A DNA stretch of 64,000 nucleotides from Fallopia convolvulus. Its lineage: Eukaryota > Streptophyta > Magnoliopsida > Caryophyllales > Polygonaceae. The notes beneath the pieces are model-generated. The model was not told the origin of the DNA and made no database searches. It worked only from the letters and a program-made list of their open reading frames with translations. This document shows positions 22,851-31,627 of this stretch, piece after piece (position 1 is the stretch's first letter; each line of letters opens with the position of its first letter). The translations under genes and the position numbers were made by a program. Location of the stretch: assembly GCA_964016875.1 (NCBI GenBank), contig OZ024726.1:30679503-30743502 (forward strand), given 5' to 3'.

Positions 22851-24032
22851 TTAGCATGATTTGACAAGATTAGACATTGTCAATGCCCTTAGCAACCTGT
22901 CAAATCCCTGTGCACACATCTCAAAAAGACATAAGTAACACAATGATAAATCAAAGATGCATAATATAGCTTTCAAAGACCGTTTTAATTTATCAAACAT
23001 GTGTGCCCAGTTAGCATGAGATGGCAATTGCTCAAATAAATTCAGCACAAGTGGTGGCTTTAGAAAATACTTACAGTATGAATCAAAGCACTTGTCAACA
23101 ATACCACTTTTATCCAAGATGAACTCCATATATTCTTCATCTTCCACCTTGTATTGTAGACTTGGTTCCTCTTCTTGTAACTCCATAAGCTCTTGAAGTG
23201 AGAAGGTGGAGAAACTGAAGCATGGGATGTCAAGGCCTAACATAGGGCACACCATGACAGCGGGAGACTTAATAGATGTATCATGTTGTTTTTCTCCCCC
23301 ATGGTTGTCTACTTCATTAGCAAAGAAGTCATCATGGTCAACAAGTGAGTCTTCTTCCAAAACCACAAAACCCTCAAGCAATTTACTCCACATGGGTGAA
23401 GATGTCTCAGGCTCCCTAGGCTTTGTAAGAATCTCTATGCCAGCACAGACTTCCTTTGGCTCGGTGATAATCTGCTCAGCATGACTTATAGGTGTGAATT
23501 CATATTGGGCATCAAATTCATCTTCATAACTCACATCAAGTGTAGTAGATTGCCCCTCAACTTGAATCTGAGTGTCTGACTCATGATCGTTTGACTCCAA
23601 TGTGATTCCACCACTCCTTTCACACAACTCAAAAGGACATGAGATTGTGGAATGAAAACTTGAAGAACATGACTCACAATGCTCCATGATTATAGCATCC
23701 GCCCTTTTTGAGATATCCATGATTATATCCTCAAGAGACTTATCAACCGGCTGGGGTGGTTGGGAAGATGACTCAACCAGAAAGCTTTGATGACACATAA
23801 AACATAAGAAATCCCAGCATTTCTCAGGTCCCATATACAAAAGCCTCTCATTGCTCATGTAGTCGGCCAACCCTCTTGTCTCAAAATTCATACCATGGAT
23901 AACTCCCATGTTTACCTCTCTATCACTGTATCGTAATCCCCAAGCACCAAGTTCAAACACATGGTCTTGAAATCTTGAAAAATAGTCATGAAAGTGTTCA
24001 TCCTGCAACTGTCTACAATCGAACAAAGCCAT
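22851..24032 (-). CDS. Element 3 gag-like protein
   Basis: 393 codons on the minus strand starting at 24032, about 90 nt after the PBS. The N-terminal 80 residues resemble the end of a Retrotrans_gag domain (FHDYFSRFQDHVFELGAW, VIHGMNFETRGLADYM). A zinc knuckle CESCSSSFHSTISC (CX2CX4HX4C) follows at about residues 138-151. The C-terminal 240 residues are acidic and unassigned, with a Cys/Leu-rich end. No protease, RT or integrase motif occurs. It is open throughout despite the loss of pol, which suggests either recent activity or selection on the protein. Confidence 0.8.
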   Translation of the reverse strand: MALFDCRQLQDEHFHDYFSRFQDHVFELGAWGLRYSDREVNMGVIHGMNFETRGLADYMSNERLLYMGPEKCWDFLCFMCHQSFLVESSSQPPQPVDKSLEDIIMDISKRADAIIMEHCESCSSSFHSTISCPFELCERSGGITLESNDHESDTQIQVEGQSTTLDVSYEDEFDAQYEFTPISHAEQIITEPKEVCAGIEILTKPREPETSSPMWSKLLEGFVVLEEDSLVDHDDFFANEVDNHGGEKQHDTSIKSPAVMVCPMLGLDIPCFSFSTFSLQELMELQEEEPSLQYKVEDEEYMEFILDKSGIVDKCFDSYCKYFLKPPLVLNLFEQLPSHANWAHMFDKLKRSLKAILCIFDLSLCYLCLFEMCAQGFDRLLRALTMSNLVKSC

Positions 24033-24119
24033 AGATTAGTAGCACGGGTGTTATGAACCGTAAGATAGGTTCACAACACCAAGAATAGCACAAAAGTAAA
24101 AACACAAATAGCGACGAGT

Positions 24120-24136
24120 CCCCGGCAACGGCGCCA
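24120..24136 (-). other. Element 3 primer binding site (tRNA-Asp)
   Basis: TGGCGCCGTTGCCGGGG on the minus strand, a 17-nt perfect complement of the plant tRNA-Asp 3' end, four bases inside the 5' LTR. Confidence 0.92.
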
Positions 24137-24140
24137 AATT

Positions 24141-25705
24141 TGATGACGTATTTTTCGTGGTCGTTGATACCTATCAAAGAAACCTAACTTAACCAACTCA
24201 GTAGAGCGGTAAGCAAGGGTCGATCCCACAGAGACTCGTGTATTAATGTTATTACTTGTGTGCCAAGTAACCAAAGGAGGTTTTTGGAATGTTTAATCTA
24301 AACTAATATGCAAGAATAAAGCTAACTATGAATGCAAAAGATGATTTGAATATATGAGAAACAAACGTGTTCAACTAGTTAGATCCATCATGATATTGAT
24401 TCGTTGATCATCGATTCTCTTGATTCTCTTCTCACTTGAATAATCTATTGTGGATAATGACCCTACTAAGGATTAAGATCCAAACTTCATATATAGTTGA
24501 TAGAACTACCAGTCTAACAACCCTAATTAAATAATAACCTAGAAGACCTTCTAGATTCAATTAAATAACAGCATGACGGTTCAAGTTATCAATAGAAACA
24601 AATACTTAGAGCAACCAGACATCTAAGTGACTTGTGAATTTATTCCCTTCTTTAATCAACTTGTCCAACCGGTACTAAATTGATTAAAGTATACTCTTGA
24701 TCAAATTAACTCCGACCGGTAATTAATCAGATTCAGTTGTAAATTAACCTAGAAGTTCTATTAGGTAGCTAATCTAACAAAACCCTAGAATAATTCTGAT
24801 TCAATTAAGCACAGGGAATAAACTCCATTCAAGTTTGTTGAGAATCAATCAAACCTCAAAACTACATACAAATCATGACTTCAATAACTAGCCAAACACT
24901 AGAGAAATTAGCAATGCATAATGAAATTAAAATCAAACTTACAAAGGTTTCAAAGTCTTCCTTGAGAGAAAAACCCTAACCTCCAAAAGTATGATCCAAA
25001 AGTTATGATAATGATTATAGAGAAAACTAAAAATAAGGTTTAAATACCCCTAAGATATCCAAAGATCAAAATATCCCGAAATTACATTAAACTAGTCGGA
25101 AAATACCTAATAAAGTCCAACCCGAGGCCCAAAACACGCGGCCCAACTCTCCCGCAACAGAACAAGGTGCGCGGTCTCCTTCTTGGGTGGCGCGGCCGTG
25201 CAAGTTCATGTTATGCCCGCGGCACTTCTCGGTTCAGCACTTCAGGCAACACTTCAGAGGCTGTTTTCACCCCCTTAGAGTTGGAATTTGGACTCGGAGT
25301 AAAAATATGAATTGCAGCTCTTCGAATTAGATTTCCAGTGATACCAAGTTCAGCTTCATCCGAGCACTATAGCTCCCAAACCAAGCATTTCAAGATAGAG
25401 GTGTCAAAACAAGAACTCCAATGCATAGCCCGGGTTTAAGCTTTCTTTTTACACAAGCACTTGGGCCTTAGCTCTTCTAATATTCACTTGTATCACTCTA
25501 AGCTTCCTCAAACTTCACCAAAGTCCTCTAAGATCCATCCCTTCCATGCTTGGTTACCCAAAGATCTGCAAAACCGAACAAAACAAGCGCAAAATCCGAA
25601 TTTCCTAGAAAACCTAAAAACCTAAGAACTACACTAAACTAAGCTAAAACCATGCAAAATAAACATAAACATGCATCCTAAACACTACCAAAATGCAAGC
25701 AATGA
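24141..25705 (-). repeat. Element 3 5' LTR
   Basis: 1,565 bp, about 98% identical by eye to 19646-21205. It ends at 25705 in CAATGA where TATCA is expected, then TTAAC (target duplication). Confidence 0.92.
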
Positions 25706-27139
25706 TTAACGACCCACACCGGTCTAATAACGACCCAATCAGGTAAGATTTCTGAACCACAACTCAGCCAATTCGATTCAATCCCTTCTTCTCCTTCTAC
25801 TTCTACTTCTTCTACGTCATTTCATGTTGTTAGAGGGTCAAAGGACCCTTGGTTCGCGGATTTTGCTAACTATCTTGTAGGAGGCATAATTTCCGAAGGA
25901 CTAACCCCACAAAAGAAGAAGAAATTCCTCCACGATGTAAAACAGTACTATTGGAACGATCCTTACTTGTTTAAACAAGGAAGCGATCACCTCTTTAGAC
26001 GCTGTATCCCAGAATAAGAGGTAGAGAACGTGATTTGTCAATGTCACAAGCTTCCTACAGGTGGCCATGCAAAAGGATTCAAAACCACGGCGAAGATTCT
26101 TTCAAGTGGTCTCTACTGGCCAACCATGTTTAAAGATGTACAGGCTTATGTGACAGCATGCGACGAATGCCAGCGCTCAGGCAACATCACTTGGAGACAT
26201 GAGAATCCGCTAACCGGGATATTAGAAGTCGAGCTATTCGATGTATGGGGCATAGACTTCATGGGACCATTTCCCGCATCAGGCCCCTACAAGTACATCC
26301 TAGTGGCGGTCGATTATGTCTCTAAGTGGGTAGAAGCCGTTGCTACAAGGACTAACGACGCAAAAACTGTGGCTAAATTCATCAAGACCAACATTTTCCC
26401 CAGGTTCGGCGTTCCAAGAGTCCTCATTAGTGATGGTGGTTCCCATTTCATTGAGCAGAGCTTGGAAGCACTTTTGGCTAAGTATGGGGTATCCCATCGG
26501 GTGGCAACACCATATCATCCCCAAACCAGTGGCCAGGTTGAAGTTTCAAACAGGCAAATAAAGAGCATATTAGAGAAGACAATGTCCCGTTCTAGGAAGG
26601 ATTGGTCTTCCAAATTGGATGACACTCTATGGGCATATAGGACAGCATACAAGACGCCCCTACGCACCACTCCTTATAATCTAGTGTATGGCAAGGCATG
26701 TCATTTACCGGTTGAGATGGAGCATAAAGCATTATGGGCTCTTAAGGAGCTCAACATGAACCTCGACGCGGCAGGAGCAAAAAGATTCATGGACTTGCAA
26801 GCATTAGAAGAATTGAGGCTGAAGGCGTACGAAAATGCTGAAATATATAAAGAGCGCACCAAGCGGTGGCATGATCGGAAATTAGTGCCCAAAACTTATG
26901 AAGTTGGCGATAAGGTACTTCTTTTCAACTCTAGACTTCGGCTATTCCCAAGGAAGCTTAGGACACGATGGAGTGGGCCATTCGTGGTTCATCACATCTA
27001 TCCTCACGGTGCGGTAGAGTTGATCGATAACCAAGGCGTAATCTTCAAAGTTAATGGCCACCGGCTGAAGAAGTTTCACGAGCAATCCGACCCGGATGAA
27101 GAGATTAGAGTCACTATGGCTCTTACAACGTCGGACTAG
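25706..27139 (+). pseudogene. Element 2 integrase (second half of pol)
   Basis: It continues the element 2 pol after element 3. The frame is open from the target duplication to a TAA at 26015-26017, then open again from 26018 to TAG at 27137-27139. It has a zinc-binding domain (CHKLPTGGHAKGFKT, CDECQRSG), catalytic Asp in WGIDFMGPF, Asp in LISDGGSHF and Glu in SGQVEVSNRQ. A C-terminal domain follows (YEVGDKVLLFNSRLRLFPRKL, WSGPF), typical of Athila/Tat integrases. All catalytic residues are present, so the main defects are the single stop, the upstream frameshift and the insertion. Confidence 0.9.
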
Positions 27140-27161
27140 CCAAGGAGTACGTCGGGCTGAC

Positions 27162-27194
27162 GACGTTAAAAATAGCGCTTACGGGAGGCAACCC
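27162..27194 (+). promoter_or_regulatory. Conserved post-pol motif of element 2
   Basis: GACGTTAAA, an AGCGCTT core and GGGAGGCAACCC in 33 nt, starting 22 nt after the pol stop. It matches the element 3 motif (22805-22837, minus) in length and end blocks. It could be a packaging, export or 3'-processing signal; its role is unknown to me. Confidence 0.6.
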
Positions 27195-28357
27195 GCTTTT
27201 AGTATAGAAATTAGATTAGATTTTTCTTTTCTTTTTAGATTCTTTTTCTTAGCTTTCTTTTGAGTTCTTTTTAATAGTTTTTAGGATAGAAATTAGGATA
27301 AATTTAGAGCTAACAAGACGCAGAAAAGGGGCTCGAAAATCACACAAGGAGGCTACAGTGGCTCGTTAACGACCCACCCAGGGTCATTAACGACCCGGTT
27401 TGGCGAACCGGCTCGGGCAGGTAAGTTTTTCTAACCCTAATCTATCTTCTATCTTCTACCTTATTTCTTACCCCCTCCCCCCGCTGCCACTACCTACCCT
27501 CTCTCCTAATTCTACCCCCTTTTATTTAACCCTTCCCACACCCTCAAAAATTCTACCCACAATCTCAAACTTCAAATCCCTCAAACCTCCATCAAATATT
27601 CTCACTACCGATTGGAAACCTTCACTCCACTGACCGCCGGAGACGCCGTCGTTACCGAAGCCCGGAATCCCGTTTTCCCACCGACGAGACCCAAGCTCGT
27701 TAACCACCCAATTCCGACCTCTTGTTCTTCAAATTCTCGATTCTCCGGTATGATTTCTAAACCCTAACTCGAGATTGTATGATTCATGGTTTATAGGGTA
27801 GAAATGTCATGTCTTGAATTGTGTTTATAGAGAGGACCGATTTTCATGTTTAGATTTTGCTCATGAATTATGGTTGTGCTTAGTTGGTTCTCAATCTAGG
27901 AAAGATTCTTCATGCTAGATTCTCCATTGCAAAAATTTGATTTAGAAAAGCATGAATTTTTCTTGTTCTAGATATTGAGTTTGATTTTCACCATGTTAAT
28001 TTTGGGCAAATCTAGCATGTTCGGGATGGGTAATTGAGCAAGTATGGGGTGCATATATCCGATTGTGTGTTTAGTAAAGGATTATAGAGGATTTCATCCT
28101 TGATTTTGGCTGGATTTTTAAAGTTGATAAAACTCGGAAATTCTGTGAATTGGCTCTCGGCAGCTCGTTAACGACCCACCCAGGCTCGTTAACGACCCTG
28201 CGTAGCCTCAAAAATCAATACCCATTCCAGATTCGTAAACAACCCAATTGGGGAGTTAACGAATAAATCCGAGGATTATTTCGAGACCAAGTATGGGGTC
28301 TCTTGCCTAACCTAACTTGAGTGGATCTTATCTTGGAAAATCATGATTGTTTTGCAG
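27195..28357 (+). other. Element 2 inter-ORF region with possible intron
   Basis: Non-coding between pol and the downstream ORF. It contains a strong splice donor CAG/GTAAGT at 27420/27421 and a good acceptor TGTTTTGCAG ending at 28357, six bases before the ATG at 28363. A spliced subgenomic RNA is therefore possible. It also has AAGTATGGGG tracts at 28040-28049 and 28289-28298 and paired TCGTTAACGA motifs (27363; 28165 and 28186). Confidence 0.5.
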
Positions 28358-29967
28358 ATCACATGGCAAGTTCCAGCAGACCCACTACCCGAGCTCAGAA
28401 AAAGAGAAGGAACCAGAGTTCCCCATCTCCACCTCGCATGGACAATGTGATCTTGCGCACTCAAGGGCAAGCGGACCGATACAATGCCATCCTAAACAAA
28501 GATCACAACACTCGGTGGTTTTCAAGAACGAGTGCCAAGCAAATGGGAATTTATACGAATGTCAAGGAGGCCTTTGCTATTCTCGGTGTACCTCATTTGT
28601 TGAAGAAGGAGACTCTACCACATTTTCCGGCCCTCACATCCGAGTTTCTGGCCACTTTAGAGACGAGTTTCCCGTCAAAGACTTCGACGGGACGCATCAG
28701 GTTTAGGCTCGGTAATGTGAGCCGAGAGTACACCATGGCGGAGTTCAACGCTATTCTAGAGCTCCCAAATCCTTCTAGAGATTACAGTTTGAAGGACTAC
28801 AAAGTGACAAGGACTTGGAGCTACATCACCGGGGAGGTTGAGCCCTCCGCAGCAGCACTATCCGGGGCAAGCGTCATCAACCCCATTTTTAGGATCATCC
28901 TTCGAGTCCTAGCCGCTACATTTTGGCCGAAGAGAGAGCTAAACAGGCCAACAGGGATGGAATTTTCTTGTCTTCGCACTATCCTTTTTGAGGAGCCCGG
29001 CCCTTTGAATTTGGGGTATGAGTGGCTCTACTACATTGAAAAATCAACCAAGTCCAAAGAAGTATGGTGTGGAAACTTGGTTAGTCTCTTGGATACAAAC
29101 TTGGGAGTCGACCTTACTCGCTACACGCCGGCTCATGCTCACCTCCTCAACAAAAGCTATTGGTATAGCTCCAGTATTTTCATTCAAGCCGAGGGAGGGT
29201 TCAAAGTGAAAGTACAAGACCGCCTCGTTACACCCACCCTTGACATGTTAGAGCTACTCTACGTACCAAATTGGTATGAGGTATGGACGGGTCATGCTTA
29301 CCCGTTGGAGCCCAAGCCGGAGGATGAGCTATCACTTCGGCCGTGTGAGACAAGATTCGAGCGAGAAGGAGAAGGCATGGATGAAGATGAAGATGAGGAT
29401 ACCGAGGTAGTTGGCGAAGACACTGAAGAAGCCGACCCAGAGGGAGGCACGGAAGAGCTTAACTTCGAGGATAACGACCTCGACACGGAAGTTTTGGGCA
29501 CCAACATCCTCGTTGACGAGCCTACCAGACTCGTTAACGACCACTTCCAGCCTTCGTCCTACATTCCTAACGAGGCACTCAGCTTCGTTACCGAGGTCCC
29601 GAGGACGACTACCGACCCCCCGCCAACTCCTACCGACCCTCATTCCTATGGTCTTATACCATACAACCCGGTGCTGTACCAAGACCATTTCCAGCCTCAC
29701 TACCCACCACCCCCTCAGCCCGAGTACACTGGATTGAGTATGCCACCACCATGGGCCGAGGATCTTTCTGCTCGGATGCAGCAACTCAACCTTCAGCAGG
29801 ACCACATTCATAGGAGGATGGATAGATGGGAGACTGTCTATTCCGCTCGCATGTCGATGGAGGATGAGAGGCATCGTCAGAGAGAAGTGGAGGATGCAGA
29901 GCGTTGGAGGACGATGTACGACTTCAAGGGGAACTTCGAGCATTACTTTCCTCCACCAAACCAGTGA
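28321..29967 (+). CDS. Element 2 extra ORF downstream of pol
   Basis: 548 codons in the longest frame. The more likely start is ATG 28363 (MASSSRPTTRAQKKRR), just after a splice acceptor, giving 534 codons. The N-terminus has a basic NLS-like RAQKKRR. The middle (residues about 45-320) resembles the plant-transposon family found in Athila ORFs (FRLGNVSREYTMAEFNAILELP). Then come an acidic stretch, a Pro-rich region, and a C-terminal helix rich in Gln/Arg/Glu. No signal peptide or transmembrane segment is visible, so an envelope role is not supported. A nuclear or nucleic-acid-binding role is an inference from the basic segment. Confidence 0.8.
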   Translation: MDLILENHDCFADHMASSSRPTTRAQKKRRNQSSPSPPRMDNVILRTQGQADRYNAILNKDHNTRWFSRTSAKQMGIYTNVKEAFAILGVPHLLKKETLPHFPALTSEFLATLETSFPSKTSTGRIRFRLGNVSREYTMAEFNAILELPNPSRDYSLKDYKVTRTWSYITGEVEPSAAALSGASVINPIFRIILRVLAATFWPKRELNRPTGMEFSCLRTILFEEPGPLNLGYEWLYYIEKSTKSKEVWCGNLVSLLDTNLGVDLTRYTPAHAHLLNKSYWYSSSIFIQAEGGFKVKVQDRLVTPTLDMLELLYVPNWYEVWTGHAYPLEPKPEDELSLRPCETRFEREGEGMDEDEDEDTEVVGEDTEEADPEGGTEELNFEDNDLDTEVLGTNILVDEPTRLVNDHFQPSSYIPNEALSFVTEVPRTTTDPPPTPTDPHSYGLIPYNPVLYQDHFQPHYPPPPQPEYTGLSMPPPWAEDLSARMQQLNLQQDHIHRRMDRWETVYSARMSMEDERHRQREVEDAERWRTMYDFKGNFEHYFPPPNQ

Positions 29968-31590
29968 TTCAGCTTGAAGAAGACGTTTTCCTTGTTTTCC
30001 ACTTTTGAGACTTTGTAAGTTTTTATGTCTTTTCTTTTTTTTTTTTGTTGTTTTTGTTGTTTTCTTTTTTTTTTTCCTATTTCTTTCCTTCTTCTTATTT
30101 TTTCTTACTGTGGGGACACTATAATTTTAAGTATGGGGTGGGAGAAAGTAGACAACTTGTTATCTTATGTGTGTTATTTGTTTTAGGAAAACTCGAAAAA
30201 AATCGAAAAAAATTGAAAAAAATTAAAAAAAAATCCAAAAAGAGTTTAGAATTGATAGATATCTCTTTCTTAAAAGTTCTATGATGGTAGTTGCTAGCAT
30301 GATCATATAATTCCTTACAAGCATGTCTTTGATAGTATAGCCAGATTCATAATTTGAAATTGTGTTTTTAGAAGGAATAGCATTTGATGAAATTGAGCAC
30401 ATATACTTTATAGCATAAATGATGCAATCCAACAAAAATTGATACCTTGTGAGTTGTTTTTGGCCTTATAGGGAGAACATCAAAAATCCCTCTTCTTTTT
30501 TGTGTGATTTACTCTCTATATGCATATTATCTCTTGGAATTATGATGGTTATCTATCTCTTGAGACCCGTAGGAGATTTATAGTTCATTACATGTGGAAA
30601 TCAGATGATAGAGAACTTATTTTTATAGCCCTATTATCCTTATCCTACCTTACATGATTCCTCTTTTTGAAGCCAATTTGAGCCTTATAGCCTTTTATTT
30701 TTAGCTCCACAAAAATGTTCCCTAGCCGATATAAGCTTGACCCTATCCGGGGATTCGGACTTAGTGTTGGTTATTGTGATGGTTTTGTTGAGTGAGTTGC
30801 ATTGGTTCAGGAGTGGGGAAATTTTGGGGTTGGGTATTTGAGAATCTTGTAGTTTATTATGTAAAAGGCGTTTGGTTCCTTGAATGCACTTGCGAAAGAA
30901 GTGAAAGAAAAAAATAAACAATGCATCGTTACCGACTCAGTGGGTTCGGTACCGACCTTCCCAGCAGAAAAAAAGAAGTGAAAAATCAGAAAAAGAGCTG
31001 AAAAGTGTGAAGTGTGCATGAGCCAAATCTTCCTAAGTGTTTATAAGCAAGATTAAGTTGGGATAAATAGGTTGAAAGAAATGAGTGTGCATATTGAGAG
31101 TGAGTTTGGTATATGTTTTTGAGAGTTTTGGATTGTGTGAGAGTTTTAGGAGTCTTTGATTCCCGGATATTATTAGCACCACATAGCCAAAATATTTCCA
31201 CGCCTATTTGTTTTTACTAAGCCCCATTACAACCCGGCTGAATGGAAGCTTCTATGAAGTTTTTCATTGAGCCCCCTAAGTTCTTTTGATGATTTTTGCT
31301 TGCTTTGACAAATCTTGGGTGGAGAGTTTGGTGATATAAGTTCCAATTTCTATGAGTTTTTGTATATAAGATGAGTTGAGAGATTGAATTTATAAGCTTA
31401 AACACTTGAGAGTTGAGTGAAACACATTATCCTTGTGAGGTTGGATTGTATTTTCGTATGTCTATTTGGTGCATATATGTGTGATGATGTTAATAATCAT
31501 TTGTTATTTTTCTATGTATTGATGTTGCTTTTTAGATGATGGCTATGTCTTGATGAGTATGATTGTTTGGTTTTGGTTATTGTTTAGTGA
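29968..31590 (+). other. Element 2 3' untranslated region
   Basis: No domain-bearing ORF. It contains poly-T tracts, an internal PPT-like AAGTATGGGG at 30129-30138 preceded by a TGTGGGGACACT segment, and GTTACCGACT/GGTACCGACC variants of the GTTAACGA motif at about 30928-30957. Confidence 0.6.
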
Positions 31591-31627
31591 TTGCTTGAGG
31601 ACAAGCAAGTCTAAATATGGGGTATTT
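31591..31627 (+). other. Element 2 stem-loop and polypurine tract
   Basis: The stem-loop TTGCTTG-AGGA-CAAGCAA (31591-31608) is followed after 4 bases by AAATATGGGGTATTT (31613-31627), which abuts the 3' LTR. Confidence 0.75.

Larger units (their letters stand above)
19646..25705 (-). mobile_element. Element 3: non-autonomous Athila-type (gag-only) LTR element
   Basis: A 6,060-bp element on the minus strand, nested in element 2. Its LTRs are 19646-21205 (3' LTR) and 24141-25705 (5' LTR), flanked by the duplication TTAAC (19641-19645 and 25706-25710). The PBS for tRNA-Asp is perfect. The only substantial ORF is gag-like (24032 to 22851); protease, RT and integrase are absent, as in TR-GAG or LARD-type elements. 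It shares the PBS type, the LTR start TGAT, the post-ORF motif and the stem-loop plus PPT with element 2, so element 2-like relatives are plausible helpers. The outer end of the 5' LTR carries TCATT where the 3' LTR has TGATA. Confidence 0.92.

Noticed and set aside
25739..25748. Splice donor CAGGTAAGA after element 3
   Set aside because: It matches a donor, but the integrase frame reads through it, and no matching acceptor or need for splicing was found.
29298..29943. Minus-strand ORFs opposite the element 2 extra ORF
   Set aside because: They are Ser/Thr-rich shadows of the acidic and Pro-rich coding region on the plus strand, without splice or domain support.
28321..29967. Envelope gene in element 2
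   Set aside because: The position after pol suggests it, but no signal peptide, transmembrane helix or Cys pattern of an envelope is visible. I call it an extra ORF only.
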